NCBI GenBank assembly: GCA_946480175.1 | Contig: CAMLIK010000020.1 | Coordinates: forward strand, 1-33,257 | Origin: an uncultured Gilliamella sp. | GTDB lineage: Bacteria > Pseudomonadota > Gammaproteobacteria > Enterobacterales > Orbaceae | Direction: 5' to 3' | Length of the DNA stretch: 33,257 bases | Shown: piece after piece, positions 9,082 to 17,415 of the stretch | Layout of the letters: the number at the start of each line of letters is the position of its first letter | Position numbering within the stretch: the first letter of the stretch is position 1 | The notes under the pieces: generated by a model | What the model was told of the DNA's origin: nothing | Seen by the model: the letters and a program-made list of their open reading frames with translations, nothing else | Databases searched by the model: none | Made by a program: the position numbers and the translations under genes

Positions 9082-9849
9082 ATGATTCAAAAAGAAGCAA
9101 CATCTGCAATTGATAAGGCTATTTCTGTTTTAGATGTGATCAGTAATTGCGCTGCAGGTGTGACAATTAATCAAATCATTGAAGCAACCAAACTAAACAA
9201 AATTATTATTAAGAAGATATTAAAAACATTACTTGATCGAGAATATGTTTTTTTTGATGAAAAATCAGATAAATATACATTAGGGTTCAAATCACTTGAA
9301 CTAGGTATATCAGGTTTAGTAAATGTTAATATTGTTGATGTTGTTATTCCATTTATCAAATCACTTTCAAATACAATAAATGAAACCTGTTTTTTAGGGG
9401 TCTATAATAGCGGTAATGTTGTCTATTTATATAAGAGTGAAGGGAATAATGCTATTCACACCAGCTCCAATTTAGGCCATATGCGCCCAGCATACTGTAC
9501 CGGATTAGGTCGAATATTACTTTCACATCAATCTCAACAAGAGATCGATAGGGTATTGCTTTCTCCACTATTAAAACATACTAAAAACACCATAACAGAT
9601 ACCCAAAAGCTTTATGATATTTTAGATGAAGTTCGCCGAGAAAATATTGCTTATGATTGGGAAGAGGTTGAAGAAGGACTTATTTGCGTAGCATCAGGTA
9701 TTTTTAATTACAGCAATGATGTCGTTGCAGCATTAAGTATTACTGGCCCAAGTCATCGGATGCAAAACCAAATCAAAAAATGCGCCTCTTTATTAAAAGA
9801 GACGACTAATTCAATTTCTTCCAGATTAGGATATATTGCAACCACCTGA
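9082..9849 (+). CDS. IclR-family regulator, second of the pair, with divergent recognition helix
   Basis: A 255-residue paralogue of the upstream gene, colinear throughout (YLYKSEGN, MRPAYCTGLGRILLS, EEVEEGLICVASGIF). The segment aligning with the recognition helix reads KLNKIIIKKILKTL. The usual Thr-Thr and Arg of the partner (KTTVFRIL) are replaced by Ile and Lys, so DNA contacts must differ or be weak. It may bind another operator, form mixed oligomers with the first protein, or act as a modulator. The stop codon falls within a terminator hairpin at 9840-9862. Confidence 0.88.
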   Translation: MIQKEATSAIDKAISVLDVISNCAAGVTINQIIEATKLNKIIIKKILKTLLDREYVFFDEKSDKYTLGFKSLELGISGLVNVNIVDVVIPFIKSLSNTINETCFLGVYNSGNVVYLYKSEGNNAIHTSSNLGHMRPAYCTGLGRILLSHQSQQEIDRVLLSPLLKHTKNTITDTQKLYDILDEVRRENIAYDWEEVEEGLICVASGIFNYSNDVVAALSITGPSHRMQNQIKKCASLLKETTNSISSRLGYIATT

Positions 9850-9866
9850 TTAGGTGGTTTTCATTT
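9840..9866. terminator. Terminator hairpin overlapping the end of the second IclR gene
   Basis: AACCACC (9840-9846), loop TGATTA containing the TGA stop, GGTGGTT (9853-9859), then a T-rich stretch. It separates the + strand regulators from the convergent kdgK. A second small hairpin (AAACG 9875-9879, CGTTT 9885-9889) lies at the kdgK 3' end. Confidence 0.8.
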
Positions 9867-9887
9867 TATTGTTAAAACGTTTATCGT

Positions 9888-10820
9888 TTAAATTAAATTA
9901 TTCATAGCTTCAGGAGGAATGATGGCTCCTCGATATTGAATAACGGTTCCCGCTAAATCGTGGCCTTTTTGGATTGCATCTTCAATTGTTCCACCTTTTA
10001 ATCGAACGGATAAATAACCGGCACTAAATGAATCACCGGCGGCAGTAGTATCAACGATTTTATCTTTAGTAATAACATTAGCTGGTACTTCTACACGTTC
10101 ATTTAAGGTTTCGACTATACAGCTTTCACTTCCTCTTTTGATAATAATTTCAGAAACATTTAACTTTTTACTACGAATAATACTATCTTGATAGTGGGTA
10201 TTGCCCCAAAGTAACTGTTCATCATCCTGCGTCAAAAATGCTATATCGGTATAAGAAAGAATTTTAGAATAAACATTTTGGGCATATTCCTGACTACGCC
10301 ATAATCGAGGGCGATAGTTATTATCAAAAATCACTTTACCGCCATTGGCTTTAAATTTTTCCAATAATTCAATCAGTCTATCTATGCTGTATTCATCTAA
10401 AATGGCAATACTAATTCCACTTAAGTAAATATAATCAAATGTGGTTATTTCTTCACAGATCTGTTCAGTTTGTTCCGTTTTTAACCAAAACTTTGCCGCA
10501 GCATCATTACGCCAATAATAGAATGATCGCTCACCATTACTATCAGTCATAATGGCGTACAATCCCGGTATTTTATTATCTAATCGTTGAATAAGATCGG
10601 TTTTGATGTTCTCTTTTTGCCATTGTTCTAACATCTCTTGGCTAAATGGATCAATACCAAGCCCGGTGACATAATGAATAGCGGTTTGATCATTGGGAAA
10701 TAAACGGGACAAATAAACAGAGGTGTTTAAAGTATCTCCACCAAAACTTCTAGTTGTTAAATTATCTTTAATTGAGAGTTCAATCATGCACTCTCCGATT
10801 ACCGCGATATTTATACTCAT
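9888..10820 (-). CDS. kdgK: 2-keto-3-deoxygluconate kinase KdgK
   Basis: A 310-residue PfkB/ribokinase-family sugar kinase that converts KDG to 2-keto-3-deoxy-6-phosphogluconate. The ATG at 10820 is chosen over a GTG one codon upstream because AGGA sits six bases before it. Motifs are the N-terminal GECMIELS, FGGDTLNTSVYLSRL (substrate/glycine motif, near 28-42), FYYWRNDAAAKFWL, and the C-terminal PfkB signature DTTAAGDSFSAGYL with the catalytic Asp of AAGDSF. It closely resembles E. coli KdgK over its full length. It is the last gene of the five-gene minus-strand operon, 95 bp after the YhcH-like gene. The KDPG aldolase (eda) is not in the window. Confidence 0.95.
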   Translation of the reverse strand: MSINIAVIGECMIELSIKDNLTTRSFGGDTLNTSVYLSRLFPNDQTAIHYVTGLGIDPFSQEMLEQWQKENIKTDLIQRLDNKIPGLYAIMTDSNGERSFYYWRNDAAAKFWLKTEQTEQICEEITTFDYIYLSGISIAILDEYSIDRLIELLEKFKANGGKVIFDNNYRPRLWRSQEYAQNVYSKILSYTDIAFLTQDDEQLLWGNTHYQDSIIRSKKLNVSEIIIKRGSESCIVETLNERVEVPANVITKDKIVDTTAAGDSFSAGYLSVRLKGGTIEDAIQKGHDLAGTVIQYRGAIIPPEAMNNLI

Positions 10821-10915
10821 CACTATTCCTTATCAGGTATTGTTGATAATCTAAATAACCAAATCAGGTGAAGTCATATGAACCTGTTTTAGTTATTGTT
10901 ACAATTAGTTACAAG

Positions 10916-11389
<474 letters not shown>

Positions 11390-11450
11390 CTAGACATCTT
11401 AATTATTGTTGTTAATCAATAATTAAGATAAAATTAATTTAAAAAAGCGA

Positions 11451-12212
11451 CTATCTACCTAACCATCCACCATCAACAGCAATGGTAAAACCATTGATAT
11501 AATCAGATGCACTAGAGGATAAGAATACTGCGGTACCTCCTAAATCCTCAGGATTTCCCCATCGTCCGGCCGGAATCCGTTCTAGAATTTGACGATTACG
11601 CGTTTCGTCATTCATCAATGCCGTATTCATTTCTGTAGCAATATAACCAGGGGCGATACAATTGATGGTAATCCCCTTAGATGCCCATTCATTGGATAGT
11701 GATTTTGAAAAACCAGCCACTGCCGATTTAGCAGCTGTATAAGCCGGGATGGTATAACCGCCTTGGAAAGCCAGTAAAGATGCAATATTGACTATTTTTC
11801 CGTAACCTCGCTCAATCATGTGTTTACCCACTTGTTGACACATAAAAAATACTGCATTCATATTAATATTAATGACGAGATCCCAATCATTTTTCGGAAA
11901 ATCAACGGAAGGGTGACGACGCTGTATACCTGCATTATTGATTAAAATATCAATATGTTGATATTTTTTTATGATATCTGAAATAAGATTTTCATATTTG
12001 TCAAAGTTAGCTAGGTCAAATATAATCGTTTCACAAGATACGTTATATTGTTTTATCGCTAACTCAGTTTGTTCATCACGAGCAACATCAATGATAATAA
12101 TATTAGCGCCGGCATTAGCTAAGCTCATTGCTAGAGATTTACCTATTCCGCGAGAGGCTCCTGTCACAATGGCGTTTTTACCGGTTAAGTCAAAAGGGTT
12201 TTTATTTTTCAT
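11451..12212 (-). CDS. kduD: SDR-family oxidoreductase, KduD-like (2-deoxy-D-gluconate 3-dehydrogenase type)
   Basis: A 253-residue classical short-chain dehydrogenase. The NAD(P) motif TGASRGIG is at 17-24, NNAG at 92-95, and the catalytic S145, Y158 and K162 are in IASLLAFQGG and YTAAK. The C-terminal IPAGRWGNPEDLGG and ASDYINGFTIAVDGGWLGR are close to KduD, which interconverts 2,5-diketo-3-deoxygluconate and KDG in uronate/pectin catabolism. No kduI isomerase gene is present beside it, so the substrate may be supplied by one of the other dehydrogenases or imported. Fourth-to-last position and short gaps (28 bp upstream, 70 bp downstream) place it in the KDG operon. Confidence 0.85.
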   Translation of the reverse strand: MKNKNPFDLTGKNAIVTGASRGIGKSLAMSLANAGANIIIIDVARDEQTELAIKQYNVSCETIIFDLANFDKYENLISDIIKKYQHIDILINNAGIQRRHPSVDFPKNDWDLVININMNAVFFMCQQVGKHMIERGYGKIVNIASLLAFQGGYTIPAYTAAKSAVAGFSKSLSNEWASKGITINCIAPGYIATEMNTALMNDETRNRQILERIPAGRWGNPEDLGGTAVFLSSSASDYINGFTIAVDGGWLGR

Positions 12213-12240
12213 AATGGTATACCTTAAATTTATAATCTTA

Positions 12241-13245
12241 TTAATCAGAAAATTTAAATATTGTTTTAATTACGTTTTCACCGGTTAAAGCATTAGCAAA
12301 TCCTTGTTTTGCTTCCTCTGGAGGCAATATGGTGAGTAATTTTTTATATGGAAAATCTTGTTGTATGAATTGGATTGCAGTTTCAAAATCCCTTGCTTCA
12401 TACACTCTGGTACCAATGATGTTGAGTTCTTTAAACTCAATGTCGAGTAATTTAAATTCTGTCGGTTTTTTATATGAACCAACAATTTCAATCGTACCTT
12501 GAACTCTGACTAAATCAGTTAATTGCAAAGCAACAGTTGGGTGCGCAGCACAGTCATAAACAATATCAGCACCGACTTGATTGGTTAATTTTAATACTGT
12601 ATTTAATACATCATCTTTTTGCGGGTTGATCACCGTAAAACCGAGATCTTTAGCTAAATTAATGCGAAAATCATTGGTTTCAATAACAATCACTTGTTTG
12701 GCGCCGGCTAGTTTTAGAACACTTGCTACACAAAGGCCAATTGTGCCTGCACCAAACACAACAACGCTATCACCTATTTTAAAAGGTGTTCTTGCTACAG
12801 CGTGAATACCGACAGCTAATGGTTCAACAAATGCCCCCAAATCCATCGGAAAATCATTTGGTAAAACATGAATTTTACTTCTATCTACTTTCACATATTC
12901 AGCCATCCCCCCAGCGGTATCAATGCCATAAAGATTAAGTGTTTTACAGACATGACTATTACCTGATTCACAAGCAGAACATTTACCGCAAGAAATAAGT
13001 GGGCGTACACATACTTTAGTTCCAGTTGGTAATTGCTCATCGCCATTAACGACATAACCTGAAAATTCATGACCTAATACTAATGGTGCTTTGGCTCTAG
13101 GATGTACGCCTAAATAAATATTAAGATCTGAACCACAAATTCCCGCATGACTTACTTTTATTAATACTTCATTTTCATTAACTACCGGTTCAACGGTTTG
13201 CTCACAAACTACATCATTTGGACCTTTATAAATTATCGCTTTCAT
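12241..13245 (-). CDS. Zinc-dependent medium-chain dehydrogenase (sugar-alcohol/sugar-acid type)
   Basis: A 334-residue MDR-superfamily dehydrogenase. Catalytic zinc ligands are visible as C37 in GICGSD and H59-E60 in LGHEFSG. The structural zinc cysteines C86, C89, C92 and C100 are all present. The Rossmann glycine motif is FGAGTIG (about 166-172). Architecture resembles threonine/sorbitol/L-galactonate dehydrogenases (LgoD-like). With kdgK, kduD and kdgT around it the substrate is probably a hexonate or keto-deoxy acid; which carbon is oxidised cannot be read from sequence. 29 bp after the 2-hydroxyacid dehydrogenase gene, with an AGGATAT ribosome site. Confidence 0.85.
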   Translation of the reverse strand: MKAIIYKGPNDVVCEQTVEPVVNENEVLIKVSHAGICGSDLNIYLGVHPRAKAPLVLGHEFSGYVVNGDEQLPTGTKVCVRPLISCGKCSACESGNSHVCKTLNLYGIDTAGGMAEYVKVDRSKIHVLPNDFPMDLGAFVEPLAVGIHAVARTPFKIGDSVVVFGAGTIGLCVASVLKLAGAKQVIVIETNDFRINLAKDLGFTVINPQKDDVLNTVLKLTNQVGADIVYDCAAHPTVALQLTDLVRVQGTIEIVGSYKKPTEFKLLDIEFKELNIIGTRVYEARDFETAIQFIQQDFPYKKLLTILPPEEAKQGFANALTGENVIKTIFKFSD

Positions 13246-13274
13246 GTTTTATATCCTGTAATTGATAGATATTC

Positions 13275-14219
13275 TTATTTGTTTAAACAATAGAGTGGTT
13301 TTTCACCTTTTGCTAAGCGGATTGCTTCTTCAGCCGCTTTTCTTTTTAAATCTTGTTGAGATTGCTCTGAATACCAAGCTGCATGAGGCGTTGCAATGAA
13401 ATTATCTAAGCTGAATAATTTTCTATCTGTTGGCGGTTCTTGCTTAAATACATCAAGCGCAGCACCAGCAATGGTATGATTTAATAATGCTTGATAAAGC
13501 GCTTCTTCATTTACAATGCCGCCTCTTGCGGTATTAACTAAATAGCAATTGCTTTTCATTTTTGAGAACGCTTTACTATCAATTAAGTTCTCGGTGCTCT
13601 TTGTTAATGGTAAATTAAGCGAAATAATATCTGAGTGGCTTAATAACTCGTCTAAACTAACAAAGTTGATATAATCTGGAAGTTGCTCTTTTTTAGCTAA
13701 CGGGTCAAAACCAATAACTTTTAATCCAATGCCATGAAGTTTTTTGGCTAATGACAAGCCAATTCTTCCTAAACCAATAATGCCAGCAGTTTGTTCTTGT
13801 AATCGATAAATAGGAATAGCTTTTTCATATGCCCAAATATTGCTTTTTGTATCTTTTATCAATAATGGTAACTTTCTGGCTAAAGCCATAATAAGTGCCA
13901 AGGCGTGATCAGCAACTTCATTTGTTCCATAATCAGGAACATTACAAACCGCTACGTTATTTTTAGTTGCTGACTCAATATCAATGGTATTAACACCAAC
14001 ACCATAACGAACAACACCTTTTAAATTTTTTAAAGAACTCAGTACGTTATCGGAAATAGTCGCATATTGTAAAATCAATGCATCTGCATTGTGACAAGCT
14101 CGGATAATATCTTCGGGTTGTGTGACGTTTAAGATTTCAAAATCCACACCCTCTTTAGTAAAAGTCTTTTTTTCAATGTCCATGGATTCATGGTCACAAT
14201 CTGTAATATAAATCTTCAT
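13275..14219 (-). CDS. D-isomer-specific 2-hydroxyacid dehydrogenase (CtBP/PGDH-like)
   Basis: A 314-residue NAD-dependent dehydrogenase that would interconvert a 2-hydroxy and a 2-keto acid. The NAD motif GLGRIG is at 149-154, and the catalytic triad R232 (NTARGGIV), E261 (DVFKQEPP) and H279 (TPHAAW) is intact. VRYGVGVNTID (70-80) is typical of the C-terminal-binding-protein-like group. It is shorter than SerA and has no ACT domain, so serine synthesis is unlikely. It is the first gene of the operon and directly downstream of the CRP/IclR-type control region, so it sets the operon start. AGAGG precedes the ATG. Confidence 0.87.
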   Translation of the reverse strand: MKIYITDCDHESMDIEKKTFTKEGVDFEILNVTQPEDIIRACHNADALILQYATISDNVLSSLKNLKGVVRYGVGVNTIDIESATKNNVAVCNVPDYGTNEVADHALALIMALARKLPLLIKDTKSNIWAYEKAIPIYRLQEQTAGIIGLGRIGLSLAKKLHGIGLKVIGFDPLAKKEQLPDYINFVSLDELLSHSDIISLNLPLTKSTENLIDSKAFSKMKSNCYLVNTARGGIVNEEALYQALLNHTIAGAALDVFKQEPPTDRKLFSLDNFIATPHAAWYSEQSQQDLKRKAAEEAIRLAKGEKPLYCLNK

Positions 14220-14238
14220 TCGTTTACCTCTGTTAAAT

Positions 14239-14251
14239 GGAATATCATTCC
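14239..14251. promoter_or_regulatory. IclR-type operator O1
   Basis: GGAATATCATTCC. It is the exact reverse complement of O3 (14588-14600). It has the inverted GGAAT/ATTCC half-sites typical of IclR-family boxes and overlaps the predicted transcription start of the minus-strand operon. Confidence 0.65.
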
Positions 14252-14277
14252 GAAATAATCATAATTAAGAATTTAAA

Positions 14278-14290
14278 AGAATGATATTTC
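14278..14290. promoter_or_regulatory. IclR-type operator O2 (degenerate)
   Basis: AGAATGATATTTC, two mismatches from O3. It overlaps the predicted -35 region of the minus-strand operon. Confidence 0.5.
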
Positions 14291-14300
14291 ATTTATTATT

Positions 14301-14322
14301 TATTGTGATCTGCGTCACATAA
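14301..14322. promoter_or_regulatory. CRP binding site
   Basis: TGTGA (14304-14308), 6-bp spacer, TCACA (14315-14319): both consensus half-sites perfect, with AT-rich flanks. Places the KDG operon under cAMP-CRP catabolite control. Confidence 0.82.
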
Positions 14323-14517
14323 AATTTTAATCCATTATTAACATCATAAATATTAACTATTTGTTTATTTTATTTTTATTTATATATTTTATTGTTTGGT
14401 GTTTTTTTACTATTTTTTCTATCGCTATCCTTTATAAACAATATTCAATCTAGTTTGTTAATTTAGTCAATTTATCAATGAAAAAAATAATATTAAAAAA
14501 TAAAGGTTTGATTTTTA

Positions 14518-14539
14518 ATTGGTGATATTTATCACAAAA
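14518..14539. promoter_or_regulatory. Second CRP-like site, kdgT side
   Basis: GGTGA (14521-14525), 6-bp spacer, TCACA (14532-14536): one mismatch to the consensus half-sites. It lies about 90 bp upstream of the predicted kdgT start. Confidence 0.65.
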
Positions 14540-14587
14540 TTAAGAATCAAAATTGATTTTATTTTATTATTTTGTATATTCAAAAAA

Positions 14588-14600
14588 GGAATGATATTCC
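14588..14600. promoter_or_regulatory. IclR-type operator O3 at the kdgT promoter
   Basis: GGAATGATATTCC, immediately upstream of the putative -10 TATAAT (14606-14611) of kdgT. Binding there would block RNA polymerase. Confidence 0.65.
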
Positions 14601-14685
14601 GAATATATAATTTTGCTTAAAGTGTTTTTTATATAAGTTAAATTAATTTATTTAAATCATATTGTTAATTTTTAGGAATGTATAA

Positions 14686-15684
14686 ATGAAAATAAAAAAG
14701 TTTATTGATAAAGTCCCAGGAGGATTAATGTTAATTCCTCTTTTTCTTGGCGCCTTATGTAATACGATTTTTCCTGGTGGAGGAAAATATTTAGGATCTT
14801 TTTCTAATGGTTTAATTTCAGGAACAGTACCTATATTAGCCGTTTGGTTTTTTTGTATGGGAGCTTCTATTGAGCTTAAAGCAACCGGCATGATGCTAAG
14901 AAAATCAGGTGTATTAGTGGTAACTAAAATCGCGACCGCATGGTTTGTAGCCCTTATTGCTGGTACTTTTTGGACCAATGGTTATATGGTAGAAGGCGGA
15001 ATATTTGCTGGTTTCTCAATTCTTGCCTTAGTTGCTTCAATGGATATGACTAATGGTGGTTTATATGCTGCTTTGATGAATCAGTATGGTTCAAAAGAAG
15101 AAGCCGGTGCTTTTGTATTAATGTCTTTAGAATCCGGCCCTTTGATGACAATGGTCATTTTGGGGACTTCTGGCGTTGCTTCATTTGAACCAAGATTATT
15201 TATTGGTGCCGTATTACCTTTTTTAATTGGTTTTATGCTTGGAAATTTAGACTCTGATCTTCGAAAATTATTTGGTAACGCGGTACAGACATTAATTCCG
15301 TTCTTTGCTTTTGCACTAGGTAATAGCATAAAACTACAGGTTATTTTTGAAACAGGTGTAGCCGGAATTTTATTAGGCTTATTAGTCATCGTTATTACCG
15401 GTATTCCACTTATCTTATCTGATAAATTTCTTGGTAAAGGAAATGGTACCGCAGGGGTTGCCGCCTCGAGTTCTGCCGGCGCCGCTGTGGCAACACCCTT
15501 ATTGATTGCTGAGATGGTACCTGAATTTACTCCTGTTGCTTCTGCGGCAACGGCAATGGTTGCCACAAGTGTGATTGTTACATCAGTTGTTGTACCAATT
15601 ATCACTTCAATTTGGGCAAAAAAATTCAATCCAAATTCAATTAAAAATGAAGAAGAGTTAGTTCTTTCAACAAAAAGTGAATAA
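14686..15684 (+). CDS. kdgT: 2-keto-3-deoxygluconate permease KdgT
   Basis: A 332-residue inner-membrane symporter of the KdgT family, about ten hydrophobic segments, that imports KDG and related acids. Nearly continuous similarity to E. coli KdgT is visible: [19 protein letters not shown] at the start, [66 protein letters not shown], and [18 protein letters not shown] in the C-terminal half. Length matches the family (about 327). It is divergent from the KDG operon and followed 25 bp later by a secreted NTF2-like gene in the same transcript. Regulation by IclR-type repressor and CRP is inferred from the sites upstream. Confidence 0.95.
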   Translation: MKIKKFIDKVPGGLMLIPLFLGALCNTIFPGGGKYLGSFSNGLISGTVPILAVWFFCMGASIELKATGMMLRKSGVLVVTKIATAWFVALIAGTFWTNGYMVEGGIFAGFSILALVASMDMTNGGLYAALMNQYGSKEEAGAFVLMSLESGPLMTMVILGTSGVASFEPRLFIGAVLPFLIGFMLGNLDSDLRKLFGNAVQTLIPFFAFALGNSIKLQVIFETGVAGILLGLLVIVITGIPLILSDKFLGKGNGTAGVAASSSAGAAVATPLLIAEMVPEFTPVASAATAMVATSVIVTSVVVPIITSIWAKKFNPNSIKNEEELVLSTKSE

Positions 15685-15709
15685 ACAAAAGTAATTAAGG
15701 GGAAATAGT

Positions 15710-16144
15710 ATGAAAAAAATTTTAAGTTTTATGTTAGTTATCATGTTATCAATTGGCAGTAGTTATGCCGCTACTCCAAACCAAAGCACGGTAGAACAAG
15801 CTGTAGAAACTATGCGATTAGCCATGCTTAGTGCCGATAAAGCACAGTTAGAAAATGTTGCATTACCTTCATTAACTTATGGCCATTCTAGTGCTGTGAT
15901 TGAGAATAAAGCAGAATTTGTTGATGCAATTGTAAGTGGACGTTCTGGTTTTACCACGCTAGAATTTCAAGACCAAACCATAACGACTGAAGGTGATACC
16001 GCCATTGTTAGACACGTTTTTTCTGCTGATACCAACAATAGTGGTAAAATCGGTAAAGTAAAAATTGGTGTGATGTTAGTCTTCAAAAAAGTTGATAGTG
16101 ATTGGAAACTACTTGCACGTCAAGCCTATAAACTTCCACAATAA
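15710..16144 (+). CDS. Secreted NTF2/SnoaL-like (DUF4440-type) protein
   Basis: A 144-residue protein with a clear signal peptide (KK start, hydrophobic core, cleavage after SYA at residue 20), leaving a cone-shaped NTF2-like domain of about 124 residues. Visible family features are STVEQAVETMRLAMLSADKAQLE, YGHSSAVIENKAEFVDAI, IVRHVFSADT and the terminal MLVFKKVDSDWKLLARQA. Proteins of this fold are often small-ligand binders or enzymes; here a periplasmic role connected with the KdgT substrate is suggested only by co-transcription. A GGGGAAA ribosome site precedes the start, and a terminator follows. Confidence 0.82.
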   Translation: MKKILSFMLVIMLSIGSSYAATPNQSTVEQAVETMRLAMLSADKAQLENVALPSLTYGHSSAVIENKAEFVDAIVSGRSGFTTLEFQDQTITTEGDTAIVRHVFSADTNNSGKIGKVKIGVMLVFKKVDSDWKLLARQAYKLPQ

Positions 16145-16154
16145 TAAATATCAA

Positions 16155-16203
16155 TGAGCGTTACGATCTATATTTGTTTGATTAGTAACGCTTATTTTGT
16201 TCA
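16155..16203 (+). terminator. Rho-independent terminator after the kdgT operon
   Basis: Stem TGAGCGTTAC (16155-16164) with GTAACGCTTA (16185-16194), one G:U pair, 20-nt loop, followed by a TTTTG-rich tract. Confidence 0.8.
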
Positions 16204-16205
16204 AT

Positions 16206-16241
16206 TTTAGAACTTCAAAAACCCCGTTCCTCAAAATTTTT
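16206..16241 (-). repeat. Dispersed intergenic repeat, copy C (inverted)
   Basis: Read on the minus strand it gives TTTTGAGGAACGGGGTTTTT, followed by GAAG and an AAAATTGA block, matching copies A and B near 2693 and 2799. It lies just after the terminator of the kdgT operon. Confidence 0.6.
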
Positions 16242-16440
16242 TGCAAAAATTTGGTCAATGCTCAATGTTAACGTGGATCTGTATTAGGATTTATTTAGTA
16301 TTATGTTATTAACTAGATTTTTTACATATTTGGGTTATCAGTCATGTATAACACTTTGATAACACAAATATTATTCTAAAAACTTGAAAGATTTACTATT
16401 TCATCACTTGCGTAACAGCAAGGTCTGCATCTTATTTTTG

Positions 16441-16478
16441 CCATGGTTGATAATACATATCGTTATAATTAACCATGG
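16441..16478. repeat. Inverted repeat in noncoding DNA
   Basis: CCATGGTT and AACCATGG, perfect 8-bp arms 22 bp apart, with an inner ATAA/TTAT pair possible. Could be a hairpin or a protein site; it has no T-run, so it is not a terminator. Confidence 0.45.
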
Positions 16479-17246
16479 ATTATATATTATTGCTATTCAG
16501 TGGTGTCAGTGCGTAAAACAAATGAGCAACACTTGCATAATTGATAACCATTCCCGTTGAGATTTGAATTGAAATATTGGTGTCTTATAACTTAATGGCT
16601 TCTTGAACTAATATTTATCAGTTTAAGTAGATTTTATATACCTAGTTAAGTGAACACTTTTTCATTATTATCAAATTGTTTGCATGTGGTATCACAATTG
16701 TAATTAATATTTCTTCTATTCTGGTCATAGCCCTATATCCTTGTGTTGGTATAAAACTTTTATAATCATGATTAAGTAGTTAAAAGCTATCTATATTTAA
16801 ATTTAATTGAATAAAAATACAATCAGCGAAACACCATAACACCTAATAGATACAATTGGTGGTGATGACATGCTTATTTATAAAGGAAAACTATATAGGG
16901 TTAATTGAATTTAACAACTTAATAGAAGTAATTAATTGCGCAAAATAAAAAATTAAAAATGTTTTATGATACAAGGTTAACTATATCGGCAGCGATTACT
17001 GGCATAAAATTACAGACATTTAATGTCATAAAATTATTTGAATCAAAAACAGTAATTCTTTTGCCGATTGTCCTAATATTGAACTGAATTAAGTCAGGAA
17101 TTAATAAATTGAATATTCAATTTACCCATTCATTAATATAAGAAATTAAGCGATGATGATATTTTCTAGATTGAAAACAACATCATGAAGATATTTGCTT
17201 CGAAATTTATCAAACCTGACGGTATTTGAGAAATACTTAAACTTTT

Positions 17247-17280
17247 TTCATATAAAAGCTATATTCATATAAAAGCTATA
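17247..17280 (+). repeat. Tandem 17-bp direct repeat (two copies)
   Basis: TTCATATAAAAGCTATA occurs twice with no gap and no mismatch. A slippage-type duplication in noncoding DNA. Confidence 0.85.
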
Positions 17281-17415
17281 TGCAAAATTAACTATTCAAA
17301 AGCAATGTTGAACGTGGGTTAATTAACCTAAAAGTTATAAAGCAATCAACAATAATGAATATCTATCATAACTATACATTAACAGTTGTTTCAAACAAAA
17401 TATACAATACAATAT

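Larger units (their letters stand above)
14220..14685. promoter_or_regulatory. Divergent control region of the KDG operon and kdgT
   Basis: 466 bp between the two divergent transcription units. It holds two CRP-like sites and three copies of a 13-bp palindrome-like operator (entered separately). For the minus-strand operon a -10 TATGAT (14263-14258) would place the start near 14251, with the CRP site at 14311.5 about 60 bp upstream (class I spacing), one operator over the start and another over the -35. For kdgT a -10 TATAAT (14606-14611) has the third operator just upstream and the second CRP-like site about 90 bp upstream. All positions are by eye. The middle part is plain AT-rich DNA. Confidence 0.65.
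16242..17415. other. AT-rich noncoding stretch before the pentapeptide array
   Basis: No reading frame here shows coding character. An inverted repeat CCATGGTT (16441-16448)/AACCATGG (16471-16478) and a perfect tandem duplication of the 17-mer TTCATATAAAAGCTATA (17247-17263, 17264-17280) are the only structured items seen. A 27-codon frame starting at an ATG near 16868 lacks support. The stretch could be decayed accessory DNA or hold unrecognised RNA. Confidence 0.6.

Noticed and set aside
16868-16955. Small 27-codon frame starting near 16868 in the long noncoding stretch.
   Set aside because: No clear ribosome site, no recognisable family, and length expected by chance.
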